From the NCBI GenBank assembly GCA_031423995.1, contig JANPGO010000008.1, forward strand, positions 1-24,902: DNA of 24,902 nucleotides, in the 5' to 3' direction. Position 1 is the first letter of the stretch, and every line of letters starts with the position of its first letter. The translations under genes and the position numbers were made by a program. Under the pieces are notes generated by a model, which was not told the DNA's origin, ran no database searches, and saw only the letters and a program-made list of their open reading frames with translations. This DNA is from STC-74 sp031423995 (lineage in GTDB: Bacteria > Patescibacteriota > Gracilibacteria > BD1-5 > UBA2023). This document shows, one piece after another, positions 1-9,919 of the stretch.

Positions 1-1
1 T

Positions 2-1024
2 GCATTCAGGAGTTTCGATCTCTCGCAGTATGATATCATCCTCTGTTCGAGTAGCGCGGAGTCGAAGCAGGTTGCCCTCGGAAAATGGAATCGTACCCGT
101 CATCCTGAGCGAAGCGAAGGATCTAGGATAAAAAAGAAAAGGAATCTGGATTCTTCGGCTTTGCCTCAGAATGACGGAAGTGAGAAGCCAAAGGTCATCG
201 TCTATTGTCACACCCCGACTCGCTACTACTGGAGTCATGCGAAGGAATATGAGGACATGATGGAGTTCGGGTGGCTCAATCCGCTCGTGAAAGCAGTATT
301 TCGACTCGTGAAGTGATGGATGCAACGAGTGGACTACGCAGCAGCACAAAGGGTGGATTATTTCATCGCGAACTCTCGAACGACTCATGATCGAATACAG
401 AAGTACTACAAGAGAGATTCAGTGGTGATATATCCTGGAGTGGAAACTCCCATTTTGTCATTCTCCGCAGGAGAATCTCTTTCCGAAGAATCCCAAGAGA
501 TCCTCGCTCCGCAAGGATGACAAAAACAAGATTACTATTTGGGGCTCTGACGCTGTATCCCCTACAAGCGCTTCGACCTCCTCGTTGATGCATTTAATCA
601 GAATGGACGGAAACTCATCCTCTGTACTGCGACAGATACACCACTCTTTCACGAACTCAAGGCGCGATCAAAGTCAAATATTGAATGGAAATTTCGCAAC
701 ACAAATGAGGAAAAGTTTATTCTCATGGCGAATGCACGAGCATTTCTCTTCCCGCCAGAAGAGGACTTCGGACTTGTTCCCGTCGAAGCGATGATGCTCG
801 GAACACCCGTGATCGCCTATGGAAAGTGATGAGCTACAGAATCGGTGATCGATTGAGAGACAGGATTGTTTTTCTCTCCACAAACTCCTGAAGCACTGAA
901 TGAAGCTATAGAAAAATTTGAAAAAATGCACTTCGATGGTACAATGATATGCAACCATGCAGAACAGTTTTCAAAGGAGAAATTCCAAATAAATATTCAA
1001 CAATTCATCGACAAATATGCCTAA
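2..1024 (+). CDS. GT4-family glycosyltransferase (5' end missing), with two in-frame repeat insertions
   Basis: The gene transfers a sugar from a nucleotide donor in glycan assembly (GT-B fold, GT4 family). 340 residues are visible and the start lies left of the window. Family landmarks are the acceptor-side YCHTPTRYYW, FIANSRTTHDRI, then IYPGVE, LGLGRCIPYKRFD, and the donor-site segment FPPEEDFGLVPVEAMMLGTPVIA followed by a GGATESV loop. Six TGA codons are read as Gly, including both glycines after YGK and the one in IDGETG. Two palindromic repeats (98-177 and 453-525) interrupt the normal family sequence but keep the frame. The first falls between the helix ending GKWNR and PKVIVYCHTP, the second between YPGVE and DYYLGLGR. 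The TAA overlaps the next start (ATG 1017). Family assignment is firm; donor and linkage are unknown. Confidence 0.9.
98..177. repeat. Palindromic repeat element inside a glycosyltransferase gene
   Basis: About 80 bp with imperfect inverted arms. The left arm begins CCGTCATCCTGAGCGAAGCG (98-117) and runs to GGATCTAGG. The right arm (147-177) ends CTCAGAATGACGG, and its reverse complement begins CCGTCATTCTGAG and continues with an AAGCCGAAGAATC-like end. This resembles a repeat commonly seen between genes in many bacterial genomes. Here it is translated in frame, giving a peptide containing RHPERSEGSR and ALPQNDG, and it carries no stop codon. Confidence 0.8.
453..525. repeat. Second palindromic repeat inside the same glycosyltransferase gene
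   Basis: About 73 bp. The left arm is TTTTGTCATTCTCCGCAGGA (453-472) plus GAATCTC. The right arm (497-525) is GAGATCCTCGCTCCGCAAGG plus ATGACAAAA. Reverse-complemented, the right arm starts TTTTGTCATCCTTGCGGAGC, matching the left arm with a few changes. The outer ends resemble those of the element at 98-177 (GTCATYCT). It is read in frame; its terminal GGATGACAA contains TGA, tolerated only because TGA codes for Gly here. Confidence 0.75.
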
Positions 1025-2063
1025 GAAAATCATCCAAATATCCCCCTATAGTTTCGATCATCCTGGTGGAGTCGAGCAGTACGCTCGCACGCTTCAGGAG
1101 ATTTTTCCTGATGATATGATGACATTTGCGGGAGGGGAAGATTTCGCGATTATCGAACCCGTGATGCACTGTCCCCTTCCCTGTTTTTGGCGAGCATGAT
1201 TCTGGAAAATATTCGATTCAATACAGAGTGCAAATACCTCTATGATCATTTCTCATATACGATTCGCCCCAACGAGCTGGCTCGCCTTCTGGATTGCGAA
1301 ACAGAGAAAAATTCCATACATCCATATCGAACATGGAACCGGATTTCTCGTGCATAAAAATCCCCTCATCGCTGGTATAGCGAAACTCATCGATCTCACG
1401 ATCGGAAAGTATATCATCAGGCAAGCCGATCGAGTTATCTGTGTCAGTGAAGCAGGGAAAAAATGGGTAAACACAACCTTTGGACGCACAGAGGGTATCG
1501 ATGTCATCTATCGTGGATTTGATTTCCCAAAGGTTGAACGAAGACACAATGCTATAAAGAAAGTCGGCTTCGTCGGACGGCTCACGGGGCTCAAAAATGT
1601 CTCATCACTCATTGAGGCCCTCGCTGAACTCAGGGAAGAGAAATGGATACTCGAGATCGTCTGAGATGGTGAAGAGCGCGAAAATCTCGAGAAACTGAGT
1701 GAGTCACTCTCGATCGAGAATCGAATTATATTCCATGGAGCAAAATCCCATGACTGGATCATGACAGAATTCTATCCAGGTATCGATATCTTCGTGAATC
1801 CGAGCCTGCAGGAATGACTCCCAACGACCGTCATCGAAGCGCTTGGGATGGGATGTCAGGTCATCGCGACGGATGTCGGAGGGACAAGGGAGATAGGGGG
1901 AATCATCCTTATCGATCCTGAGAAATCTTCCCTAAAACAATCACTCAATGAAAATCTCTGAAATCCTGATTTTCCTTCGGTAAAAAAAAGTCAATTCACC
2001 CTGGAATCGATGAGAGAGAAGTGTCTATGATCTTTTTCGTATGATTTTTTTCCACACACTTAA
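1017..2063 (+). CDS. GT4-family glycosyltransferase
   Basis: 348 residues, GT-B fold, retaining GT4 type. The N-terminus IIQISPYSFDHPGGVEQYAR is the family's acceptor-domain start with its GGVE loop. Further on come IHIEHGTG, RVICVSEAGK, VGFVGRLTGLKNV, EIVGDGEEREN and the donor-binding FVNPSLQEGLPTTVIEALGMG. TGA supplies Gly in EIVGDGE and LQEGLP, two sites nearly invariant in the family, which is among the clearest proofs of the code here. The ATG at 1017 overlaps the preceding stop by a few bases, so the two glycosyltransferases are translationally linked. The 3' end overlaps the convergent gene at 2025 by 39 bp. The sugar transferred is unknown. Confidence 0.92.
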
Positions 2064-2831
2064 GAGGAAAGGAATATGGAACGGAAAGGTTATCGTACGA
2101 AAGAAAAAAGCCTGAGAAAAACCAGGAAATTTTTTTCGGTATTTCCATATGAGTTGTAGAGTCATCCACTTCATCATATAGAGATTTTTCGAGGTTGTAC
2201 TTGTCGAACGTACTCGATAGGTGACAAGCGTTTCTGGGATATTCGCTCATCGAGTCATCTGGAGTATCCGAAGCCAGAGATCATAGTCTTCACAGAGATT
2301 GAAGTCAGGAAATCCTCATGTGGCAAGGAAATAATCTTTTCGAAGGAGGACTGATGACTGAATAAATGGATTCGTGATGAGGACTGATTTTTCTATTGTT
2401 TCGGGGGATATATTGAGATGCTCCGAGATACCGATGAGTAGCCCTGATTCGTCGACAAATCGTGCCCAGGTTCCAACGATACCAATGTCAGGATTTTTCT
2501 CGAGAAACTTGAGCTGCCCTGTGAGCTTGTCTCAATCCCAGATATCATCATCATCGATGAAGGAAATATACTCTCCCCTTGCGAGTTCTACTCATCGGTT
2601 CTTTGACCAAGATCGTTCTTGATTCTCAATATTTCTCTCATACTGGATCCGATCATCATTCTTTATATATGTTTCTACAATTTCTCTTACCCGTTGGTCA
2701 GTCGATGCATCATCGATAATGATCAGCTCAAAATTCGGATACTCTTGTGACAGAACAGATTCAATTGCTTCTGCAAGAAATCGAGAACCATTGTACGTAG
2801 CAAGTATGACAGAGATTAGAGGAGTACCCAT
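2025..2831 (-). CDS. GT2-family glycosyltransferase
   Basis: 268 residues, GT-A fold, inverting GT2 family, of the rhamnosyl/galactosyl-transferase type used in polysaccharide assembly. The start PLISVILATYNGSRFL is the canonical GT2 N-terminus, followed by ELIIIDDASTD (UDP-binding) and ISFIDDDDIW (metal-binding DXD region). The C-terminal third ends in a basic, aromatic-rich tail without a clear membrane helix. The ATG at 2831 is chosen because it directly precedes the GT2 core; an in-frame ATG at 2879 lies deep inside the upstream gene. It overlaps the GT11 gene by 16 bp, indicating one operon. The stop is TAG at 2027-2025. It overlaps the convergent GT4 gene tail to tail. Confidence 0.9.
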
Positions 2832-3688
2832 GAAGGCGGTATGAGATTCTGCGTATTGAAAGTATCTGTCTGGAGCCATTTCTTTGGTGCGATAATCATT
2901 TTATCAGGATTTCGACCAAGATAAGCTCACCACCAAGAGAAACTACTATTTGCAAGAATATGATGAGAACATGAGTACATAAGACGAAGATCCTCGTGTC
3001 ATGCCTTTCAATTATAGTCCACAAAATGAAATTGTATTCCGTCTGGAAAATGGATGTTCTCCTTACACCACGTAATGTCGTCAGAAAAGATGAAAAACAC
3101 TGGATTTCAGATTTTTTCTATCATCGACTGGATTGCAGTTTCATAGTATCCAATGGAACATACTCCATGCCATTTATTTGCTGTATCCAGCGTGACATAA
3201 TCTCCTCGGCGGACATGAATCGAGACAGCATTTTTTTCTGCAGATGCTATAGTATCGAGCATTTCACGATTCTGGTCACTCACAATTGTCTGAACAGTAA
3301 ATATTCTCTGAATATCTTCACTGTACTCAGCGAAATATCGATATGACTGAAACCAGCCATCGAGATATGCCTCCTGAGGAAAATCTTCGATCAACTTTCC
3401 TCACTGTTCTTTGATATATTTTTTTCATATTGCAATACGCTTCAAGAGAGCAATAGCCTCAGGATGAAGCCATCGGGAAGTAACTACTGAAGGTAACGTA
3501 TAGTCCTTTTTTATCCCAAATACTTCGAGTTCAAAATACCGGAAGGTCCAGTTCGCCCAAATAAAACGGTTTTCCAGAAAATATGGATCGAGTATAATAG
3601 GCTCGCCATATTTCTGAGAGAGGCTATATGCGAGAGCATATCCGAACATTTGATTTCCCAGTCATCATTGGAGCTTGAGTGTAGGCAT
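2816..3688 (-). CDS. GT11-family fucosyltransferase (alpha-1,2-fucosyltransferase type)
   Basis: 290 residues, the usual GT11 length. The start PTLKLQGGLGNQMFGYA is the family signature, with both glycines of LQGG encoded by TGA. HVRRGDYV (about residues 158-165) is the GDP-fucose-binding HxRRGDY motif. Near the C-terminus are FSDDITWC and ANSSFSWWGAYLG with a downstream PDKMIIAPKKW, all typical of GT11. GT11 enzymes use GDP-L-fucose, and both enzymes that make it (Gmd 17624, Fcl 14935) are in this window, so donor supply and use agree. The acceptor is unknown. The stop lies within the following GT2 gene. Confidence 0.92.
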
Positions 3689-3748
3689 AGTTATTTTTTT
3701 GCAAATAAAGGTTGCCAGCTAAAAAATAATATGCTGAACATATAACCT

Positions 3749-4471
3749 TTATACTGATATTTCCTGAGCGTATTCTTCTGAAATAAAAATCGTATTAATA
3801 TGAGTATCCGCATATATTTTATACTTTTGCTCTTTGAGATAGGTCTCAAAAAAGGATGTAAGCTTGTCTCATCAACCATCTTTCTTATACTCAATTGTTT
3901 CCAAAACTATCGCCTTAGGTCGAAAGCGATTCCAATCATTACTCTTAAGCACTTCCATATCAAATCCTTCAGTATCAACACTGAAAAAGTCAATATCTAT
4001 ACCAATGCTACATTCAGAAAGCACTTGAGAAAGTGGCTTCACTGGAATCATATATTCCTTCTTCAGTGGATGTCATTGTTTAATATAATCTTCTGCAGAA
4101 CTTTTATTGAAAGTGGAGAGTGTGTCAGGATGAATTTCATAAAAATTCATCTCTCCAGACTGAGGAGCAATACCAATATTAAGATTTGTATCTCTCTTTC
4201 TGAGGAAGAAATTTTTTATGAGTGCGGGATTGGGTTCTATATTAATACCATGCCATCAGCGACTCTTATAGAAAAAATACGTATTGCTCAATCGACTCGG
4301 ATGGTTCGCTCACACATCAACGTAGAAACCTCCTCTTTTATGCCGAAAAAGAAAATCTAAAATCATATCCTCTCATGATTGTGAATACGACTTCCTTCAT
4401 GGAAAGAAATAAGAGAACACCTCTCTTGGTCTTGTTATGAGAATATGGATATTTTTTTTAATTGAACTCAT
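3749..4471 (-). CDS. FkbM-family SAM-dependent methyltransferase
   Basis: 240 residues. The FkbM signature is present: GGFYVDVGANHPSRLSNTY (about 48-65, SAM-binding motif I), INIEPNP (motif II) and FFSVDTEGFDMEVLKSNDW (about 162-180). FkbM enzymes O-methylate sugars or natural products, so it probably methylates a glycan residue here. Glycines of VDVGAN, SRGWHG and KDGGDK use TGA. The ATG at 4471 is immediately preceded by a TATAAT-like string, so either the start or that motif is fortuitous. GT11 follows after 60 bp, suggesting a shared transcript. Codon and base composition are AT-rich compared with the sugar-nucleotide genes. Confidence 0.88.
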
Positions 4472-4476
4472 ATTAT

Positions 4477-4704
4477 ATGTTACTTAGGAAAGGCTTATAC
4501 CAAAGAAGTGAATTACGAATAGCTTATGAGGCAATTCTATTGGGAGGAGTATAGGGAGAATTTTTCAAAAAACAAACGAAAAATATCGTAAAATTCCCTC
4601 ATTTAGAAGGAAAATTTATTGATTCCACTAATATTTTTTGAGAAAAACTGATTTTCAATATAATTCCGAAACTTACCAGAATAATCGATCCTATCCCTAT
4701 ATAA
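4477..4704 (+). pseudogene. Possible gene remnant in the 384-bp gap between divergent methyltransferase genes
   Basis: The stretch 4472-4855 is AT-rich and holds no confident gene. One frame from ATG 4477 reads MLLRKGLYQRSELRIAYEAI and onward to TAA 4702-4704 with a single internal TAG (4552-4554); the part after the TAG is open for about 50 codons with two TGA-coded glycines. The opposite strand has a similar open stretch, also closed by one stop. I do not recognise either product. It may be a decayed gene or simply non-coding sequence carrying the divergent promoters of 4471 (-) and 4856 (+). Confidence 0.2.
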
Positions 4705-4855
4705 TGCCAAATCTTTCCAATTTAAGATGATACATTATTTTTATGTCATTATTTATAGATTGATTGGGAATATACTAAAAGTATTGACCATAATCAGCTA
4801 GCGTATTTGATTGAGGAAAGATCTGTGGCTATTTATAAAAATTAAAATAATCTTC

Positions 4856-5596
4856 ATGAAACACATGCGAGAACTAATAAGAAGAACTACTATAAAGCAT
4901 CTTCTTCCAATCTATAGATATTTCTCTAGAATCCATTCTCAGAAAGTATACGATACTATTGATCCTCAATATGTTGAAACAGATAGAATTTTTTTCTACT
5001 GAAATAGATGCATGTTTGTGAATGCTATTCGTATGGAGTCTGCACCTTGAACATACGAAACCATTCTTCTTGAAATTCAAAAAATCCTTCAACCCAATAG
5101 CAATATTCTTGATTATTGATGTGGTGCACATAAGAGTGCTTATCTTCGTAGTTTATATGGTCCAAGAGTATCATCTGCGGATATTCTCGATCTAGAAATA
5201 GATAATTTCTATAAGATTAATCCGAAAGATTCATCTGTTCCAATTGAAGATGGATCATTTGATATTGTAATTGCCTCAGAAGTTATAGAACATGTTTTTT
5301 CTCCGTTCGTCTTATTAGATGAACTCATTCGCATATCAAGAGAATATGTTATTATCTCAACTCCAAATCCTGCTTCTTTACGAAGTAGGAGACAATTCTA
5401 CAAAACATGATTTCTCTCTTGGTTTTGACCAGATAATTGGAATTATCACTTGAGCCCAGTGTTTTATTGGCAAGTAGAGAAGTTCCTTCAGGAAAAAAAG
5501 CTAAATTTCAAGCGAATAGCCAATCATTCCTTTTATGATTTAAATGGTGATGATATAGAGAATGCTGAAGTATTTATCTATATAATCAAATTATAG
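4856..5596 (+). CDS. Class I SAM-dependent methyltransferase
   Basis: 246 residues. Motif I ILDYGCGAHKSAYL (about 84-97) binds SAM, with TGA at the first glycine. It is followed by SSADILDLE (motif II), FDIVIASEVIEHV (motif IV, the Methyltransf_11 pattern) and YVIISTPNP (post-motif). The fold suggests O- or C-methylation of a sugar or lipid-linked glycan; the substrate is unknown. A TTG at 4811 would add 15 residues; the ATG at 4856 is preferred, though no Shine-Dalgarno site precedes either. It is the only plus-strand gene between 2.1 and 23.4 kb, divergent from FkbM and convergent with the gene ending at 5646. It is AT-rich. Confidence 0.85.
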
Positions 5597-5598
5597 GG

Positions 5599-5619
5599 TC
5601 TAGAGGTAATTCCTCTAGA
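5599..5619. other. Hairpin between convergent genes
   Basis: TCTAGAGG, a five-base loop TAATT, then CCTCTAGA form a perfect 8-bp stem two bases after the TAG of the plus-strand methyltransferase and 26 bp from the stop of the opposing gene. There is no T-run on either strand, so it is not a textbook intrinsic terminator, but its placement fits a bidirectional transcript end or mRNA 3' protection. Confidence 0.4.
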
Positions 5620-5645
5620 ATATCAATAGCTGACAAGACAGGCGA

Positions 5646-6590
5646 CTATATTCGTGCAAGAAGGCGTGTAATAGTTTTTTTGTGAGTAAAATTATCTAAT
5701 GAATATTTCCTCGGAGTATATGAATTCAGTTTCCCGAGAAATAACTGAAAAGCAACTGGAAAATCATTTTCTGAACTAAAAAACATACCACATTCATCAG
5801 TTAAATATGGTGCACTGATGTGTGAATCGATCCATGTGTTTCATCTGTACTCGCAATATCCTCGATTCCATACGAGTGTCGGAACGCCCTTCATCCACGC
5901 CTCATGAAGCGCAATTCACTGAGTCTCTGAAGTCTGAAGATAAATAAGAAATTTTGCCTTTGATAAAGCTTCTAGATACTCATCTTTATCATATTTCCCA
6001 TACTCAAATAACTCATATTGTATTCACTCTTCACTCAGAGTGGAGCAAACGGTGTGAAACAAATTTTCTGGGCATTCTTTCTTAAATATGATTACTTTAT
6101 CATTTTTTTCTCTTGGACCAAGATCATCAGTTCAAGCTGGAAAAAGAAAAATGCGTGAATCATTTTTCCCGAGCATGTGAAAAAACCAATCACGTATCCA
6201 TGTCGACGGTACAACAATACTATCGATTTCTGGATGGAAAAAAATATCGCTTGCAGAAGTAGGAGAAGTAATATTCGGTCAAACAATAAGCTTCTTTATC
6301 CTTCCCTTCAATTTCAATCATAGTGCATAACGCAAAGCTTCTACACCAATTGGTACATATACTATTTCATAGATTTTCTCATATTCAGGATTTTGATTCC
6401 AGTGTATATCAGGAAATTCTTGTAGTCATTTTATTATACTTTCTAGTGCAGAATTTGGTCCATATGTTCGTATTTTGAGGATTTTTTTTAGGAATATATT
6501 TACAAGAAAAATAAATCGTAAATATCCCGATAGTGGCTCGGATATGATAGTAAATGGCGGTGTTCATACTATTTTCGTAGTATCTTTCAT
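5646..6590 (-). CDS. Probable GT-B glycosyltransferase
   Basis: 314 residues. It starts ATG 6590 (MKDTTKIVGTPPFTIISEPL), overlapping the preceding gene by 22 bp. The C-terminal half has the layout of a GT-B donor domain: VIIFKKECPE, then YGKYDKDEYLEALSKAKFLI, then YLQTSETQGIALHEAWMKGV and PTLVWNRGY, matching the ETxGxxxxEA pattern of GT4-like enzymes, with the TQG glycine coded by TGA. The middle part IKKLIVGPNI and VVPSTWIRDWF fits the linker region where a hydroxyl-bearing loop marks the acceptor domain end. The substrate is unknown. It is the last gene of the eleven-gene operon; the stop is TAG. Confidence 0.7.
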
Positions 6591-7192
6591 ATAGTATGAT
6601 ATATTTTTACAGCAAACGTATACAGATGGAGTTGCAGAAGTATTTGTTTTATTTTTTTATGTCAATTATTTCCATCCTTTACTGATATCTTCTTGTGTAG
6701 ATAGGATGTATCTATAAAATCTCTCTTGTAGTCAATGAGTCTTTTTGCTATATTGAATCGAGATATTCAAAGATAGAGAAGTATCACCTTATTACTATTC
6801 TCTTGAATTACTTTATTCAAGTTTCTCCACTCTGGCTCTATCTGTGCAAGGAAATTAGACTCATTTATCTGATGGAGTATTATATTATAGGAAGTGACCT
6901 CTCATAAATCAGGCAAAGCATTATCATATATAAGAAGAAACTCTGATTCTGGTGGATAAGTGGAGAATATAGCTTGAATATTTGGCGGTATTATCTTTTG
7001 AAATTCTCATGGTATGCAGGTAGTATCTTCAAGCATACGAATTGAGGAGTAGATTTTTTTTATGCTATACTCAAGGTAAATCCGAGCATAATGAACAAAA
7101 AACTCTTTCTGGGAAAAGATTCTGCCATCAGTCAGAAAAAGAAAATCCCATTGTTGAGAATCTCAGTCATGGATGTAGAGGAGATTTTTCAT
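6569..7192 (-). CDS. Unrecognised protein in the polysaccharide operon
   Basis: 207 residues, family not recognised. It begins MKNLLYIHDGDSQQWDFLFL and contains Asp-rich and aromatic stretches (IYDNALPDLGEVTSYNIILH near residue 90, IEPEWRNLNKV). The C-terminal third is Lys- and Leu-rich, alternating hydrophobic and basic (HKKIKQILLQLHLYTFAVKI), perhaps an amphipathic or membrane-touching tail. No catalytic motif stands out. It starts 2 bp after the stop of 7195 and overlaps the glycosyltransferase that follows by 22 bp, so it is surely co-translated with glycan genes; a glycosyltransferase accessory or divergent transferase role is a guess. It ends in TAG and is AT-rich. Confidence 0.65.
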
Positions 7193-7194
7193 AA

Positions 7195-7866
7195 TTACAG
7201 GAGTTCAGTTTTATTGATAGCAGTATTGTACCGAAAAAGTCAGAAATGATGCACTTTCTTGTGGGGAATATGATTGAATTCGATAAATGATCTCAGGTTT
7301 TCTTCACTACTCACATATTCTTTTGTCATTTTCTCAGGATTCATCGATTCGATATACCGGAGAAAAACGTCTCGTTTCATGGCAAAAAGTGTATCATCAA
7401 AAACATGCTCGGACGGCGTCGAAGTCGATCAATCTGAATAGAGGTATGATGCAGATGAAACTATGGCATCGTACTCACATCAATATTTTTCTATATATTC
7501 GAATACAAGTGGCTCGCACATAATATGTCGAATTGTGTAGTAGATAATCCAATCTGCACTATGAACTATTGATTTATAGTGGTCATAAATACCCATACAT
7601 GATTGATATTCTCAAGCCCCCTTATTCGTCTTCCCGAGGTGATTATTATTCAGAAGGAGAAGGTTCGGAAAGTACGCCAATTCATCCTGGAGATTCTGAT
7701 TGAAGTCAATACGTTTTTCTTTGGTATTATCGACAAGAATAATATCAGCATTCTGGGGCAAAATCTCTCGGATTCGATGTAGTGCAACAGCATAGAGATC
7801 TTGCCTATCAGTATCTGGATCTTGGACACAGTACGATCAGAATCAGAGTATGAGAATTTTATTCAT
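7195..7866 (-). CDS. Uncharacterised protein, possibly a GT-A-like transferase
   Basis: 223 residues. The N-terminus MNKILILGFGSYCVQ is a beta strand with a loop in which both glycines are TGA-coded. IILVDNTKEKRIDFN and LLLLNNNHLGKTNKGAGEY are followed by HSADWIIYYTIRHIMCEP, and CEYDAIVSSASYLYSDG precedes HVFDDTLFAMKRDVFLRYIE. The pattern of a short Rossmann-like beginning (VDN), a mid-protein acidic strand (WIIYYTIRH) and a late DDTLFAMKRDVF segment recalls GT-A glycosyltransferases of the kind that align poorly, but I cannot name a family. Its ATG overlaps the stop of the upstream methyltransferase by 8 bp. Glycan context supports a transferase role as an inference only. Confidence 0.6.
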
Positions 7867-8806
7867 GTTTTTGAAAGATAGTGAGATGTGCATCTCAAGA
7901 AAATATATTTTTCTGTATCAGATAAGCATCAAGTCTTCAAAGCTGCCTGATGAGTTTTTGAATGATTTGAGTATTTTTGAATGGATAATGATCAATGGCT
8001 CAGAATATTGCTGGTATTGCAGCAAATCTCCTAAAAGTAAGAAGTTTTATATTCCTCATTGTATATACTGATGCATAATCTTCATAGGAACTAATTGATT
8101 CAAATGGTGATGCTGCATGATTATGAGCGATGGAAGCTGCAGAATTCTTATGAAAGAGTACCATTGGAATCTTTATGATACTCGCTAAAAAGTCAATGAA
8201 CTTTAATTCTACAATGAATTTTGGAACCTTAATAAAAATTAAAACAATGAGGGCATTTGTCTTGAGTTGCAAACTTGAGAGTATATACGAGTCGTTGATC
8301 ATGAGAATTCATTCTTTTTTCAAAAGCGTATTTACGCTGAACTCAAGCACACGTTTTGGGTCAACAAGATGATGGAGTGTTCCATGTGTTATGATAACAT
8401 CATATCAGTCTATATCAAACTGTATTTCTTCTATTTTATTGAGATCACCCTTTACGAGTATGTATTTTTTATTATGTATTGTTTGCTCCTTCCTTGATTC
8501 TGAGAGACTGATATCAATACAGGTTATTTCACTTACATTATCTACTTTTGCAATCTCTTCAGAAAGCCATCCATTACTTCATCAGAGTTCGAGTACTCGA
8601 ATATTCTTTTTCTCCAGCGAAGCAATACAATGAATTTCTTCATCAATGATACCATTTCTGTAGGTTCTGTACGGAACTGATTCTTTAACCATATCATATG
8701 TCATAGTAGAGGTTCATGCCACCCCCCATGTCTCGATTTCTTTCTTGAGGAGATCATCATATTCTTTGGAATATATTGTATGTTTTCATTTTATGAACCT
8801 TTCCAT
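7859..8806 (-). CDS. Class I SAM-dependent methyltransferase
   Basis: 315 residues. SAM-binding motif I is IRVLELGGSNGWLSEEIAKV (near residue 80), with two TGA-coded glycines side by side. Then come EITCIDISLSES (motif II), a KGDLNKI acidic loop, and YDVIITHGTLHHLVDPKRVL (motif IV), ending with LLKKEGILMINDSY. After the catalytic domain, a hydrophobic and basic region (LKTNALIVLIFIKVPKFIVE) may associate with the membrane or form a substrate lid. Nine bp separate it from the DegT gene upstream, and it overlaps the next gene by 8 bp. The substrate is probably a sugar or glycan intermediate and is not determined. Confidence 0.83.
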
Positions 8807-8815
8807 AAGAACTAA

Positions 8816-9919
8816 TTATTGAAACTTTCTGATTGATGCAATCACAAGTGCCACATCTTCATCTGATAAACTCGGATAGAGTGGGAGCGTCAGAACCTTT
8901 TCCCAGACTTCATGCGCAATCGGAGTCGGATTTCCATACTGCTTGTACATATCGTAGAAATTATTCGGTATATAGTGTACTCCCGTAGAGATCTCGAGTT
9001 TTGCGAGGTATTCATTGAGTTCATTTCGATATGGTGTCTTGATGACATAATTGTGATGAGCACTCTCGGCATAGTCACGAAGCACTGGAAGCTCTATCCA
9101 ATCAATCCCCTTCAGTCACTCATTATACATTTCGGTAATCTGCTTTCTCCTTCCATTGGTGAATGGAAGTTTTTTGAGTTGTTCGATTCCGATTGCAGCA
9201 TTGATATCATTCATATGATACTTGTACCCGAGACAATCAATATTGTAGTACCAAGCATACTGCCCCCCCTTCTCACGATCGTGAGTATCCTTATCCATAC
9301 CAACCCATCGGAGCTTCTTGATCTTCTCATAATACTCCTTATTATTGGTGACGAGCATTCCACCATCACCTGTAGTGATATTTTTCACTCCATGAAAAGA
9401 AAAACATCACATATCACCGATCGTTCCGAGCATTTTTCACTTATATTTCCCGCCTGTCGCATGGGCACAATCTTCGATCACTTTCAGATTATGCTTTCGC
9501 GCGAGTTCCATGATGGCATCCATATCACATGCTTGTCATCCATAGTGGACCGGGATGATGGCACGAGTATTTGGAGTGATATTTTTGGCTATCTCACTCG
9601 CAGAGATATTGAGCGTATCACGTTCAATATCGGTAAATACAGGAATACCCTGATTGTAGAGAATGGCATGATTCGACGAGACAAATGTCATCGGGGTGGT
9701 GATCACTTCCTTCCCTTCCATATCGCATACTATTGCTGCTAGATGCAGTGCTGCGGTCGCACTGTTCATCGCGAGCGCATACTCAGATCCGACGAATTCT
9801 GCAAAACGTTTTTCGAATTCTTCAACTTTTGGACCCATAGCAACCCAGCCGGATCGCATGACTTCTGCCATTGCATTGATCTCTTCATCTCAGAGATAGG
9901 GTTTGAATACATTTATCAT
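8816..9919 (-). CDS. DegT/DnrJ/EryC1-type PLP aminotransferase for nucleotide sugars
   Basis: 367 residues, normal for the family. The start MINVFKPYLGDEEINAM, then RSGWVAMGPKVEEFEKRFAE, is the canonical N-terminus. NSATAALHLAA (PLP phosphate pocket), PMTFVSSNHAILY, PVHYGG and IEDCAHATGG follow. The PLP Schiff-base lysine is in CFSFHGVKNITTGDGG (about K179). These enzymes aminate keto-sugars such as dTDP- or GDP-4-keto- or 3-keto-6-deoxyhexose. With rmlB and an RmlC-like cupin in the same operon, the likely substrate is a dTDP-keto-6-deoxyhexose, giving a 3- or 4-amino sugar; position and stereochemistry cannot be told. Its ATG overlaps the stop of the cupin gene by 7 bp. Confidence 0.93.

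Noticed and set aside
3690..3750. Inverted repeat AAAGGTT/AACCTTT between FkbM and GT11, as a terminator or riboswitch
   Set aside because: The stem is short, the loop is over 30 bases, and no T-run follows on the minus strand.
3800..4360. A 186-codon plus-strand frame over the FkbM gene
   Set aside because: It is the complement of a clear FkbM methyltransferase and encodes no recognisable motif.
8912..9742. A 276-codon plus-strand frame opposite the aminotransferase gene
   Set aside because: The minus strand encodes an unmistakable DegT-type enzyme with its PLP lysine; the plus frame is a shadow.
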